Shown: positions 1 to 11,224 of the stretch, piece after piece
How positions within the stretch are numbered: the first letter of the stretch is position 1
Layout: each line of letters opens with the position of its first letter
DNA from: Ophiostoma sp. CBS 140.51
Lineage: Eukaryota > Ascomycota > Sordariomycetes > Ophiostomatales > Ophiostomataceae
DNA: 42,770 nucleotides
Direction of reading: 5' to 3'
NCBI GenBank assembly: GCA_029298735.1
Contig: JANSLP010000281.1
Span: 1-42,770, forward strand
Notes under the pieces: model-generated
What the model saw: only the letters and a program-made list of their open reading frames with translations
What the model was told of the DNA's origin: nothing
Databases searched by the model: none
Program-made: the position numbers and the translations under genes

Positions 1-418
1 CTGGCGAGAAGACGACCGACGTAACCACTCCGTTATGGCCTTTGAGCGTCTCCGTGCACTCTCCCGACGCTACGTCCCAGACCTTGACGGTCCTGTCGTG
101 TGAGCTAGACGCTAGCTGTTTCCCGTCTCGCGAGAAGACGACCGACGTAACCACTCCGTTATGGCCTTTGAGCGTCTCCGTGCACTCTCCCGACGCTACG
201 TCCCAGACCTTGACGGTCCTGTCGTACGAGCTAGACACTAGCTGTTTCCCGTCTGGCGAGAAGACGACCGACGTAACCCATTCGTTATGGCCTTTGAGCG
301 TCTCCGTGCACTCTCCCGACGCCACGTCCCAGACATTGACGGTCGTGTCGGCTGAGCTAGACGCTAGCTGTTTCCCGTCTCGCGAGAAGACGACCGACAT
401 AACCGAATCGTTATGGCC
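1..418 (-). repeat. Tandem near-identical WD40-repeat units (126 bp each)
   Basis: Units read on the minus strand at 418-293, 292-167, 166-41 and 40 to beyond position 1, each 126 bp (42 residues). Each begins GHN, has VVFS near the middle, and ends TVxVWDVASGECTETLK. Units 2 and 3 differ in only a few codons, nearly all non-synonymous: residues 4-5 (EW/GV), 13 (P/R), 20 (V/A) and 24 (Y/H). This matches the pattern of HET-E/HET-D type repeats, where near-identical units are homogenised while a few exposed positions stay variable. Confidence 0.93.
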
Positions 419-3400
419 TTCGAGCGTTTGTATGCACGAGTCCCACTGTGCTTGCACAACCGGCTTTGTTTTGATCCAGTCCAGCTCATTTTTTTCAAAG
501 TGCTTTCGCACTTTGCTATTTGTTGGGCTGAATAAGAGCGCTGATGCGTATGCTTGGAGAGGTGCCTTCTCAATACAAAATCTGTTCGACAAGATAAACC
601 GTAATGTATCGCGGACGAAGTCGCTGAGCTCCGATGCTTCTTCGCATGCCTATGAAACGAAAAGTTAGAAGTGGACAGTTGGCTGTTTTCTCTTAGGTTC
701 TAATGGCATATACGCACTGGGACAAGACGTAGAAGCTTTCGAATAGAAGCGATCCCGTCTGAGAGTCGATTTAGCAGAGAGAGGCCCTCGATCCAATGAA
801 GAAAGTGCTCCTGCAAGAAGGAATAAACAAGCTTTGTGTTTAGTTGACTTCCTTTATGTATAGACAGCTGGTCGCTCGCATCGCCGAGATGGTCCACCCA
901 GTGGACACACGCATAGCGCATTGGAGTGAGAGGGTCTGGCTGGGGTATTGCTGCATCCCTTGCACATGGGCCGGGAGATTGAAAACAGTACATGTTCTTG
1001 TGCAGTCCATACATTGTATTAAGGCAGTGCTGGCTCATAGCAGCGTGTCCTTGAGCAAAACTATCTGAACCAAGCCTCGATGAGTAGTTGTCTTTTAAAT
1101 AGTCGTTCGCTGACTGGTGGATCAGATTCACTGTGTCGTTGGTAACAGTAAGAAACGAGCCGCATTCGTCAACGATCCTTGCCACTTGTTGCTCTGGAAA
1201 AGAAACAAGAGTAGCGAGCTCGCTCAGGGAAAGGGGCCGGTATGCGAGGTAGACTGCCTTTAACGTGGCTTTGCAATATTCCGGGTCATCCTCCTTGCCT
1301 TCCTCGATCGTGTCCATGACGCGGCCGTATAGAGCAGACAGCCCAGGCGGGAACCGCTGGACAGCCCTAAGGGCGTACGATCCATTCAGCATCTTCCCTC
1401 GTTTGTCTGGCTTGGTAAGTTCCTGAAAGACAAACCACACCCAGAGGAACGTGTTCTGGGCACGGCGGGTGACCTCGGACGAAATGTCGTCGATGATCGC
1501 TTTAGTATAACCGTCGCCAACTGTAAGACGAGAGAGCTGATAGTGGATGTAGGCAGCGACGGGGCCTTTCAACTTTTGGGAATCCAGCTCGACCAGGGAC
1601 TTGGCGGCCTCTTCCGTCCTGAGCGGCACGGCTGGGCGGCTGGAGACTAGCCACTTCACCTTGTCGGAGAGGGCGAGCGAGGTAGAGATGAGCCTGATTA
1701 AATCCGGCAAGCCCTGGTCGCACTCATCCAAAGCATCGACGATGAAGTAGACGGGCTTCAGGTCCGGGTCGACCAGCATACTTTTAAAGACTTTCGACAG
1801 GCTAATGAATGCGCGGTCGTCGACGAACGACGGTCGGGCGTTCTCGTATTTTTCCCGCAGGTGCGAGAGGAGATGCGGCTGCTGGAGAAGCAGCATCCAG
1901 AGCATTGATCGCAGGGCGGCCGTGTTGCTGTTTAGAGTCTTGTCCGTGGCCTGAAAAAAAAAGTGCGAGATGCTGGGGTTTAGGGCGGCGGATCGCGCCG
2001 ACAGTTTACGAATGATGCCCAGTAGCAGCATGGTCTTTCCAGTCCCGGGATCGCCCTTAATCCACAGGAGGCGACAAGACAACGGCGGTGGCGGGACTAG
2101 GACAGAGACGTCGTCGTAGCTACCGTCGTTGTTATCGTCCTGGGTTGCGGCGTTTGTGTCGTCCGTAAAGGCCTTGAACTCGCGCATATCGAGGATCCAC
2201 TTAAACGCATCATCAAGCAACGCGTCTTTTCTCTCCTCGATCTTATCCATGTCATCTTGGGGGTCTACGACGAAGAGCTGCCGAAGAAAGCCTTTGTCCG
2301 TCTCCTCCCTCTGCATGCGCATCTGCTCAGCCACATAGTTTCGAATGGTCTTGTCGACGTCACCGAGCAGCTTCATCGTCCCTTCGGCGCGATCACTGCA
2401 CTCCTGGAGAGCCCTTTTGGCGTGCAGCTTGTTGTACTGGTCCGAATCGGATTGCAGTATGGACTCGGCATCCTTGATGCTCTTCAAGCTTGCGGTCCAT
2501 CCTTCGCGGCCGGCCAGGTTTTTAAGAAAGACGCGGCTTTGGCGGCTGTTGTACGAGCACACACTCTGTATCAGGAAGAGAAGGAGCTCCCGATAAAGGC
2601 TCACGACCCTTTCTCTTAAAATGCCCAGGACGTCTTTGGTGGGCGTGTTCCCAGACTCGATGCTCCCTGTATCGAGAAGACGATCGGTGAGAGCACAGTA
2701 CCACTCCATCCGAGAAACAACGTACTTGACGCCTTCGAGGTTAGTGTTGTTGGCATTAGCAGGCCTGCAAAAAATCTAGTACACTGTTAGCAATCCAAGC
2801 CAACCAGGCTAGTATGTAATCCTCGTTTCTCGTTGGTGTCTAGGCGTACCTGGAGTGCAGCGCAAACGCTGGCCCAGGGAAGGGCGGCGGGGGCGGTCTG
2901 GGGGACATTTTGGATAACAAAGTCGCCCAGTGGCTTGGCCACTAGGATGGCTTCGACATACTGTCCTACGGACTTTGTAATCTTAGAGGCCTTTTTGATC
3001 TTTTCCTGACCTTCCTTCACCAGCTGGACCATTTGCCTCTGACGCGCGGCCGCGCTGCTCGGCTCGGCTTCGGTGTCGCCAGCGGGGCCGCCGTTCTTCT
3101 CGGCGCTACCGAGGGCGTCCTTCAGGATTTTCATGTATTGCTCGATGAGTTTTTTAGCGTCCGGGTCTTTTTCGATACGACTAAAGGCGTCATTCCAGAT
3201 TTCCTGGGACTTTGAAACCGGTGGGCTCTGCGTTGTGCCTTGGGCAGTCGAGCTTTTTCCGGCTCCGTGTTGTTCCACTGATGGATTTTGAGCGTGTGCC
3301 GCGCCATTGGGAGGACAGCAGTGCTTTTCGGGAGATGCTGTGGCAGGCGAGTTGGCCCCCTCTGCTTCTGTTTTGATGTCTTCCTCGGACGAGTTTAAAT

Positions 3401-3652
3401 GGGGCTGCACGCCTGCCGTGCCACAAGACGGGTCTTTGGCGACGGGTCGATCTTCTCGTCTGTCTTCTCGTAGGTCTTCTTGTCTTTCGAGCTGAGTAGA
3501 TGCTAGAAGATGTGAGACACTTATCGAGCAAGTCTGTTGTCTAGTCGTTTCATACCTGGCGCCTGATTTCGGGGTGGTCTTAGCGAGCGCAACTGCCCCC
3601 GGACTTTTTGGAGCAACCGGTTTCTTTGTTTTGAGTCGTCTTTTGGAGACAT
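1..3652 (-). CDS. NACHT-WD40 STAND (NLR-like) protein, 3' end beyond window
   Basis: Four exons on the minus strand, inferred from frame continuity and family resemblance: 3652-3556, 3502-2850, 2775-718 and 649 to the left edge. Introns are 3503-3555 (GTATGA...TTCTAG), 2776-2849 (GTACGC...ACTAG) and 650-717 (GTGCGT...CATAG). The chosen ATG at 3652 restores a basic N-terminus (MSPKDDSKQRNR) that the longer ORF in another frame lacks. Residues about 150-470 resemble the helical domain that precedes NACHT in fungal NTPases. Walker A GDPGTGKT is near residue 491 and Walker B IVDALDEC near 595. A linker (ACEEASELSDF...) leads to WD40 repeats from about residue 1014. In this family ligand binding by the WD repeats triggers NACHT oligomerisation in non-self recognition and programmed cell death; that role is inferred here. 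All visible exons are open and free of stops, so the gene looks functional. Confidence 0.9.
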
Positions 3653-4404
3653 GGTTGGACAGCAAAAGTATGATGAACTGTTGCAACGGTAAGCGGCTTA
3701 TGGTAGACGGTGGAAAGCATAACGGTAGAACAGGAGAGCTCCTTGTAGGGCCAAGGGCTGTCGTATAAGTAAACTCTGAGAGTGTCAGAAAAGAGCGCTC
3801 TTGGGGGTGTCGTGATTAGGGCCAAACGGGCAGCTCATGTTAATGCTGTGATCTCGTAGTAGCGCGTGCGACGATGATGTGGACCCTGTAGAAAGATCCT
3901 CCCACAATGAGGCTAGAAAGGCGGGAGGCGGCCATGAGCAAAACGAAAGTCGCCTGGGCATGATGTCTTAGCGCCCGCAAGGCGAATCTGGCAGATACTT
4001 TACATGATTGGCCGCCCCGTTTTCTACCCCGCCTCCTCATATGGCCGTGGGGCTGCCGCCGCTCCGATATGTGACGAGACTGGTTGGCCAGGCCAGGGCT
4101 ACTTCAACACTCTGATGACAGAACCCTGAGAGAACTAGCCACTTGGGTCGTCGGCTGGACCCGAGATGGCGTCTTATTCGCCGAGTGTTAGCGGACCTCG
4201 CTGTTGGCAGGCAAATGGCCAGCAGAGCCTGAGCAGGTGGGGTACTTGTATTAAGGGGGAGCGGGCAAGTACTTGTAGCCGCTACTACAAAGACTACAGG
4301 CCCCAAAGGGCACACTCCAGCCCTCCTCAGTATCCATTTATTTCTCCGCCCTGGATCTTGTCAGCGACTCGCACACAAGCATACGCCCTTCGCCATACAG
4401 GTCC
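3653..4404. other. Intergenic, upstream of the NACHT-WD40 gene
   Basis: No convincing gene. It should hold the promoter and 5' UTR of the minus-strand NLR. The short ORFs on both strands show no recognisable domain. Confidence 0.5.
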
Positions 4405-5747
4405 TCAAACTGCGAACTCTTCCGGCCTGCCCTTCTCAGCGTGGCCTCTGGCTCTCCCCATGCCTCTCAAAGTTAACTTAGACTTGCTCTCACTTGCATG
4501 TTCGTTGTCGTTTGCCCTTTCCTTTTCGTATGTCTCTATACCTATTCGAGCCATTTTTCGCACAACAGTCTGCACAGTATCGTCACTCATCAGCCCGCCG
4601 GCCTGAAGCTGCTTTCCTGAGCCGGTGGCCTTGTTCGTCCCATGGAGCGGCTTTCTATTTGCCGATACCATAATCTAGAACGCATCTCCCGTGGCGTGGT
4701 TCTGAATCACACTCACGGTCTCCTGTAATTTCCGTTCCGCCTTGGATAAAAGTTCCATTTATTTATGCGTTGACTTCCACTTGTTCCGTAGCCTAGCCAC
4801 TTCGGCCACGTTCTTACCTAAGAAGCTCGAACCTGCCATTATTTCGGTCAGCTACGTAAACAGCGTCTTTTCGTGGCTACCTAACCTTTAGGCTATACGC
4901 GAAAGACTCTCTTCGCACTCGCTCAACCCTTCATCGGTATTCTCTCGGGGACAAAGTCTGGATTAATCGGTGTAGCTGTGCCCGCATCCGGGCCGTGTTT
5001 CCCCGGTCGTAGCTGGCCGATATAGTCTAATAGCTGCGTATAGATCTAGAGGTATTTCTCGGTACTAAGTCTCTCCTGCTAGATTCGTTAAACCTCTGTC
5101 GCTGTTTCTTGTGCCGAGTTAGGTGCTAAGCTCGCCGCCGTCGCGTAGACAAGGCTATTTAGCGTCTCGTCGATTTTTTATAGTCGGTCCTTAAACTCTA
5201 CCGTGGCTATCTAGATCATTAAAGAATACCCTTTAATTCTCTTTAACGTTAATATAGATTTCTACTTATCCCGCCGGAGGCGTTAATAACGTAGTAGCGA
5301 GTACGCGGTAAGAGAGCACGCACAAGTTTACGTTAACAAGGGCGATAGTAATCGTGGTCTTATACCCGGCTAAGAGCCGCCAAAACCCATCGATATCCTC
5401 GCCTATATACCGGAGTCGTACCTAGCCTCGGATTTTCGCCAGGCTGCCGCCGGAGAGTAAAAACATTACCTCAATCTCTTCTGCGAGTTCCTGACAGGCT
5501 ATTCCGCAGCGTATAAGCGGGATCTCGAGCGCCGATAAGTCCAGGTCACTTCCCGAGGCAAGCGTTCTATAGAGAGACTCCATAGCTCCGTTCAGCGCGC
5601 CATTCTCATCGAGCAAGTCAAGCACACGCTGCTAGTAGGTCTAATAGTTCCTGATAGTATTATACAGAGCCTTGCCGGTTTAAAGGGTAACGGCGTAGAC
5701 CCTGCCATTCCAGAGACTACGGCGATCGCGGCGAATGTCTCAGTCAT
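4405..5747 (-). pseudogene. RIP-eroded N-terminal module of a fungal STAND/ankyrin-type gene
   Basis: Reading the minus strand from an ATG at 5747, pieces of one conserved module appear in order across all three frames. They are MTETFAAIAVVSGMAG, TGKALYNTIRNY, LDLLDENGALNGAMESLYRT (near 5620), LRYIGEDIDGF and LLAGYKTTITIAL, KIDETLNSLVYATA, IYTQLLDYIGQLRPG, LTEIMAGSSFLGKNVAEVARL and MVSANRKPLHGTNKA (4671). I recognise this as the fungal STAND N-terminal domain (PigL_N type). Many in-frame stops sit where homologues carry Gln: TAG before IMVSAN, TAA before MELLSKA and TAG before LTEIMAG. This is the C-to-T change at CpA expected of RIP. TA-dinucleotide enrichment, strongest at about 4750-5350, agrees. 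There is no NACHT or ankyrin part downstream, so only a fragment survives. Confidence 0.82.
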
Positions 5748-6623
5748 TATTTAGTGGAGAAAAAAGAGAAGAGATTAACCCAAGGAGTGTAAAGAGGTTC
5801 GGTAAAGATAAGTAAAGTAATCAATATGGTAAAGAAAGTGCAAAAGCCTAACGGGGCGACGGTAGGTTAAATAATTACGGTTGTCATATCAGGATAGCAT
5901 AGAAGTAGATTATACTATTGTGGAGACTACATCGTCCCTGCCTTTGCCCTCGCTCGATTGGATCCTTGGATCTTGGTGGGCGCTTCGTGACACATGAGAA
6001 TGTGTGGGTCGTAAACGAACGAAAGCCTCTCAGCCAGTCATATCCAAGTCAACCTCATCATTAGGCGCCAGATACTTTGGTCCCTGTGGCTTGCCTCTCG
6101 TATCAGCAATTATACACATGTAAACCATCCCAAATGCTGTGGGGTCGTGTGGTTGCAGCACTTCAAGTTTTTGCTACAACCACGCCTGTAGCGCAATGAT
6201 TGGCGAATCATTCCCCTCCGCGTCCTAGGCAGTCTGGCGCTACTAGTCCGTACTGGTCACCACTGTGCCTGACCGGGTTGCCAAAACAACCTGTCGTGGT
6301 GGTGCACACTACCACAAGTTTGATTCAGAACTGTGGTCGATAAACCATGAAGAAATATTGAGCAACATAAACGTTGTCGAATAGATTCTGATGGGGCAAG
6401 CTACGATAACTGCTGGCTGTCATTCTAGTGAAAGTGAAAATTGTGGAATCAAGTCATCAGTGAGTGGTATAATCAAAAGTAGTATATTTGAAGCTTCTAG
6501 CATATGTACAAATTCTAACTATCACCCAACGATCTCAATAGGCGCTGCTATAACAGCATTGCCAGACTGCACCTTTCCTATATCGGTAGTTGTGTTAACT
6601 GTTGTTGTCCTCACTTATCGGCT
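5748..6623. other. Intergenic
   Basis: No gene recognised. The first ~150 bp are A/T-rich and continue the eroded character of the adjoining relic; the rest is of ordinary composition without a convincing ORF. Confidence 0.5.
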
Positions 6624-8458
6624 TTACTCCTTCTCTGAAAACGTCGACGCACCAGTAGTAGTCGCACCACCCGCCTGCTCCTCGTCCACAGGGACACCGT
6701 CCAGGTGGATGGCCGCCATGCGACGCTGCTGCAGCTTCGTCTCGTCGATACGGGGGCCCTTAGAGACGCCGCGCTTGGAGGTGAACCGGAGAACAACAAC
6801 GAAACCAGTCAGACCAGTCGTCACAACCGAGACGTAGCTCATGTTGCTGGGCGTGACAGGCATGGCAGTCGGGAAACAGGCAATGACGTTGACAAAGGCC
6901 ACCCAGGCGACAACGATGACATTGATGGGGGCGCCAAAGCGGCCCAAGTTGAACCAGCGTTCGGGCAGGACATTGTCGCGGCCACGCCAGAGGACAATGA
7001 CCTGAGGGATGGCACAAGTCGTCTGGAGGAACAGGATGTTGGCAGAGACCATGGCAGAAATGGCCGTGGAGAAGCCGATGAAGATGAGGCCGTAGAGCTG
7101 GTTGTGTTAGTGAATGAATGAGAGAAGCGAGTGAGTGAGAGAGTGCTAGCGGAGCGAAGGGAAAAAAAAGCGAGCGAAGCGAGGAAAGAAAGAGAATAGC
7201 GAGCGCAGCGAGGACAAGAAGAAACTTACAGAAACAAAGGTGCCCGACAAGTGGACAGCGTTCATAGGCATCTTGAAGCGCGGGCTGACACGGCTCCAGA
7301 ACTTGGAAAAGGGGAGGGCACCATCACGCGAAACAGCCCACAGAGTACGCGACGAGGTGGTAACGTTGCCGACGAGACAGCCAAAAAAGCAGAAAGCACA
7401 GAGAGCGACCAAGATAGAGGCGGCCGCTTTAGAGCCAGTGCCCTAAAGGTAGATCTCGATCAGGGGCAGACCCGTGGGTGTGTTCAAGACAGCCTCTACG
7501 TCGGTGATGGCGTACATGCGGGCAATAGCAAAGGGAAAAGCAGCAACGAAGCCGCCGATGAGCGGCAGGACAATGACACGAGGCACATTGCGACCCGGGT
7601 TAGGAATCTCTTCGCACATGTAGGCACCACAGTCACTGCCCAAAAAGCTAAAGACGGTGTTTACAGAGGCCAACAGGAATGGGAGGCCCTTGTTGGACCA
7701 GCTCGTTCTCGATGTAATGTCGCCAAAGATCCACGAGGCCGGGGCATGGTTGTTGCGGCTGCAGATGAAGAGGACGAGGGTAGTCGTGAGGAGGAGAACG
7801 ACGGAGAGGTAGGCTGTAAATGTTAGCGAAGTAACGAGGTTATAAGACGAGGATTTTAAGACGTACTAATCAGCTTATTAAAGAGAGGAAGAATATGGTG
7901 GCCGAGAATGTTGAGCGACACGGCCATCCACATCAGCAACACATACAGCAGCCACTGCTACCGGTGCTAGTAATAATAGTTGGGATACCACAGCGACGCA
8001 ATCGACAGCACCATCGAGGCCACAAAGTTCGAGACGGAACTGGCACCCATCCACCACCCAATCACACTCATCCAGCCGTTGATATAGGCCGCAAACGGTT
8101 TGTACGGCCCGCTCGCCACCATGTACGACTAGTAGTACTGCGCACCAGCGACGGGGTACGCCGATGCCAGCTCGGCCATGCCCAGCGACAGAATAACGGT
8201 CATGACGGCTACAATGGGCATTGTCCAGATGGCGCCACCGGAGCTGGCCTCTGTAATGCCCGTGCCAATGGACGAGCCGAAACCCAGCCAGGTGCACGTC
8301 AACGTAAACGAGAGCGCGCCGAGACTCAGCGTCGAGAACTGACGCGGCATCTCGCGCTTATAGCCGACGGCCTCGAGCTCGAGATCATCGAGTTTGGCGC
8401 CCGTCGATTTGGTCCGGGCGCCGTCCACAAGGGACGGGGCAGCATGAGGTCTTTCCAT
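6624..8458 (-). pseudogene. APC-superfamily amino acid/choline/GABA permease with four in-frame TAG codons
   Basis: Starts at ATG 8458 and ends at TAA 6624-6626. Two introns keep the frame: 7814-7866 (GTACGT...CTAACATTTACAG) and 7098-7229 (GTAAGT...AACCAG). The N-terminus has the fungal signature LGFGSSIGTGITEA, then FLGSDCGAYMCEEIPNPGRN, AFCFFGCLV, SRTLWAVSRDGALPF and MPVTPSNMSYVSVV. It would be a plasma-membrane permease of about 12 TM segments importing amino acids, choline or GABA. Four premature stops, all TAG, lie at 8129-8131 (after AQYY), 7967-7969, 7958-7960 (before QWLLYVLL) and 7443-7445 (after LIEIYL). Homologues have Gln or Trp at such places, so CAG or TGG to TAG by RIP-like transition is the simplest cause. 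No frameshift is seen, so inactivation looks recent. Confidence 0.9.
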
Positions 8459-10219
8459 TGTGAGGGGAGGGAGGTGTTGAGAGTAGAAAAATAGAGAGTA
8501 GAAGATACAAGAAAGTAAGAATATAGAGTGGTTGGTGAGATGGCAGAATAAATAGACGAAACAAGAGTGATGATGAGGTTGTCAATAAATAAGAAAAAAA
8601 AATTGTGTGACGAGGCTGGCGATGTCGAGTCGTCTTATATCTTGGCAGATATGTGCGTTCTGGGGTTAGATATATTGTGGATGGATGTGGAGATATGGGA
8701 TGATGAGGAACAGTAGTAATATACTGGTAAAGGTAAGATAAACAAGACTCCGAAACAACCAAAGGGGGTAAGATGTCAATATCAGAAACAAAGACCAAGA
8801 AAACAAGGAAAGAGATATGGTATCACCGAGTGGAGAGGCCTGTTTGCCAGAATCTCCTCTCTCGTCTGTTGGTTGCCGGTTACGCCGGTGGAGGTGACAG
8901 AAAAGTATATTGACAAGGTAGAGGAGTAGGAATGTTCATGGTAAGAGTTGTGTAAGTGCGAATAGGGAAGAGTATGGGAGAGGATCGGTTGTCCACTTCC
9001 TCTATCCGCGTTGGTATCTCCTCAGTGAACAGAAAGTGACCGCGATCATGATGCCCTGGAGAGGAGCGGATGTGCGTGTGCCACTATCTGATCGTTCCCC
9101 ACGCTGGCCATATTTCTGGAAGAGGCAAAATGTAGAATTCAAAGAAGGTGAGGCGAGAATTGAGATGGGTCTAAGCGTGGAGAGAAAACAACGTTCTTCC
9201 TCGAAACTGAAAACGCCTCTCCCCGGCAATCGCCCATGTGCCCCGTCTCCGGTCTCTCAAGTTGAATTGTGGTGGACAAAAAAGACGCTAAACCGAAACA
9301 GGAGATGTTGAGAAAAGGAGACTACGAAATGCTACGGAATCCTTCAGCAGGGGAATCGCTTATCAGCGCCAAGCAAGCGTGGAACTGTGGAAGGGGACAA
9401 AAGGGACAAATAGGGCGTAATAGAGTGGAAATAGGGCAATAGCTCGGTAGCTCGCCGGCACACACCGTGTCTACTGTCACCTTTCAACCCTTCAACGTCC
9501 GCCTTCCCCGCTACTATGGTTTATCTCTTGGGAACTGAATGGCGTGGCCCTCCGTCTTTATCGTCTCTGCTACTTCCTAGATTTATTCTCTTTTTATTTC
9601 TCCCAATTCAGAATTGTCAACTATGAGCGGATCTACTGTGTGAAGGACCCTTCTGATGTTCCTGGAAAGTTCCGTGGGGCAGTTGCCGGTAACTGAAGTG
9701 GACTTGAAGTGGAAAGTGGACTACCCCCTCGCTCCCTTAGATAATTTCTTACGCCTTTTCAACGTCACGCCTCGGAGGCCTGTCCTTGGCAGTACTTCCC
9801 CAGGATTTTGGAGACGTTGTTGTATTACTCGATTTAGATGTTGTTGGATGCCCCGTTTGAGGATGTTGAAGATTGCTGTATCTTTAATGTAGGTGTCGTT
9901 CTTGTACGATAGAATTTCAGAAGGATGTGTTGGTATCTTACGTCTTCCTCAAACAGGAATGTTGTAGAATTATAAATCAAAGATATCTAGCCCAGGACAA
10001 TCACAGAATGGCTAGAAGGCATCTTCCTTTTGTTGGCTACCCTTTTGCCAGTGGGATTCACAAGTCGGTTAGCCACCGAGAAAGAGCTAGCATCTATCAG
10101 AGACAATAAACCTGGGGCATACAGACATACGTGATCCCAATGGGTCAGTGTTTAATTTAATTATAAAATGGTAGATTAGATAAAACATGCAAAAATCAAA
10201 CCCACTCAGCAACAAAAAT
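8459..10219. other. Long intergenic stretch
   Basis: The first few hundred bases are purine-rich on the plus strand (T/C-rich on the coding strand), as expected of a fungal promoter for the permease. Short ORFs at 9002-9311 and 9656-9892 have no recognisable domain. I see no RNA gene here. Confidence 0.5.
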
Positions 10220-10225
10220 AAAAAA
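10220..10225 (-). terminator. Pol III oligo-T terminator of the 5S rRNA gene
   Basis: Six consecutive T residues on the minus strand begin directly after the 3' end of the 5S gene, followed by a further T-rich tract. This is the normal Pol III stop signal. Confidence 0.8.
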
Positions 10226-10345
10226 ACGTACAGCAGCGGGTATTCGCTGGTCGTCACCGACCCAACTACTAATCCGCCGATTACTGGTTTAACAAAGGGG
10301 AGAGCGGACGGGATCCCGTGTTCTCCAGTATCTATGGCCGTACGT
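10226..10345 (-). rRNA. 5S ribosomal RNA (dispersed copy 1)
   Basis: Exactly 120 nt. The minus strand starts ACGTACGGCCATAGATACTG and has GGGATCCCGTCCGCTCTCCC, TAGTAGTTGGGTCGGTGACG and ACCAGCGAAT, all diagnostic of filamentous-ascomycete 5S rRNA. The ends pair perfectly (ACGTAC with GTACGT, helix I). It matches the second copy at 16950-17069 at 119 of 120 positions; the one difference (GAATAC here, GAATGC there) is CA to TA on the plus strand. Single dispersed 5S genes transcribed by Pol III are usual in these fungi. It lies 43 bp beyond the 3' end of the dehydrogenase remnant. Confidence 0.95.
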
Positions 10346-10388
10346 GACAGTGTACGTTGTTGGTGGAGTTTATATTCTCTACCTCTGG

Positions 10389-10768
10389 CTACAGTCCCCT
10401 TGTCCACCCGCCGTCGACAACAACATTTTGCCCCGTGATGTAGCTCGCTCGCTCCTATGCTAGAAAGACTACCTGCGCGGCAATTTCTTCAGGCCGGCCT
10501 GGCCGCCGCATGGAGATGGGAGGTTGTGGTTCTGGCTGTGTCAAGTCTTTCTGATCGCCGTCCGTCGTAATCTTTTCAGTGACGCCCGTATCCACCAAGC
10601 CGATGGCGATGCTGTTGAAGGTGATACTGTCCATGCGGGAGTATGTCGTATAATTATGCATCAAGTATACGGTAAAACTTACCCCCTCTCTACCAATCTA
10701 TCAGCCAGAGACCGTGCGATGCCACTTGCGCCACCTGTAATGTATGCAGTCTGTCCTTTGTAAGACAT
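10389..10768 (-). pseudogene. Short-chain dehydrogenase/reductase with internal deletion
   Basis: The first part (10768-10683) encodes a classical SDR start, MSYKGQTAYITGGASGIARS, with the TGxxxGI cofactor motif. A GTAAGT donor follows at 10682. A possible acceptor at 10627 gives a 56-bp intron in matching phase and leads into ITFNSIAIGLVDTGVTEKI, RRPGRPEEIAAQVVFLA and SYITGQNVVVDGG, the C-terminal third of an SDR. The middle ~110 residues, including NNAG and the catalytic Ser-Tyr-Lys, are absent. An in-frame TAG at 10455-10457 interrupts the C-terminal part, which ends at TAG 10389-10391. The product cannot be an active oxidoreductase. It could still be transcribed. Confidence 0.85.
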
Positions 10769-11224
10769 TATAGAAGTTTTATGTCGTAAGTTGTAAATCT
10801 GAGAGAAAATTATTAAACCATGAAAAAATAAATAGTTAGATAAGTGAATTAAAAATATGATATAAAGTAAGAGTATAGTCTCAAGAAATAAATTCAGAGA
10901 TAAAGGATAAAGCTATACAAAGCTCCAATTCAACAGCGCAGTGTGTTATCATGAGTGTATATATCAATCAATAATGTTTAGTTGCCGAGGGGGCATTTGG
11001 CATTGTCCGGCGCTAGTGATTATTGGTTGCCGGTCGTTTGGTGCGCTCGGATTTTAACGAAGCCTCGGCTACGGAGTGCACTTACACCAACCCCCGTATT
11101 TTAAACACGACTCTACTAATTGGTATACTGCTCTCATTATTATGCCACAATTTTGTATATTTGATTCGTGAATCATAAACAGACTTAAAAGAATACATAA
11201 AACTAAAGAGGCATATGACGCCCC
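10769..11224. other. Intergenic, A/T-rich
   Basis: A/T-rich from about 10790 to 10970, otherwise unremarkable. It separates the SDR remnant from the 3' end of the collagen-like gene. No ORF or RNA gene recognised. Confidence 0.5.

Noticed and set aside
42..668. Plus-strand 208-codon ORF with a repeated 42-residue pattern
   Set aside because: It is the antisense shadow of the WD40 repeats, which read as canonical WD units on the minus strand. Its first codon is TTG.
4166..4606. Plus-strand 146-codon ORF
   Set aside because: It overlaps the minus-strand STAND relic and has no domain; an antisense shadow.
10226..10345. Reading the 120-bp inverted duplicate as a MITE with ACGTAC terminal repeats, or as a coding fragment (PFVKPVIGGLVVGSV)
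   Set aside because: Length, internal motifs and oligo-T tails identify 5S rRNA; the terminal repeat is helix I.
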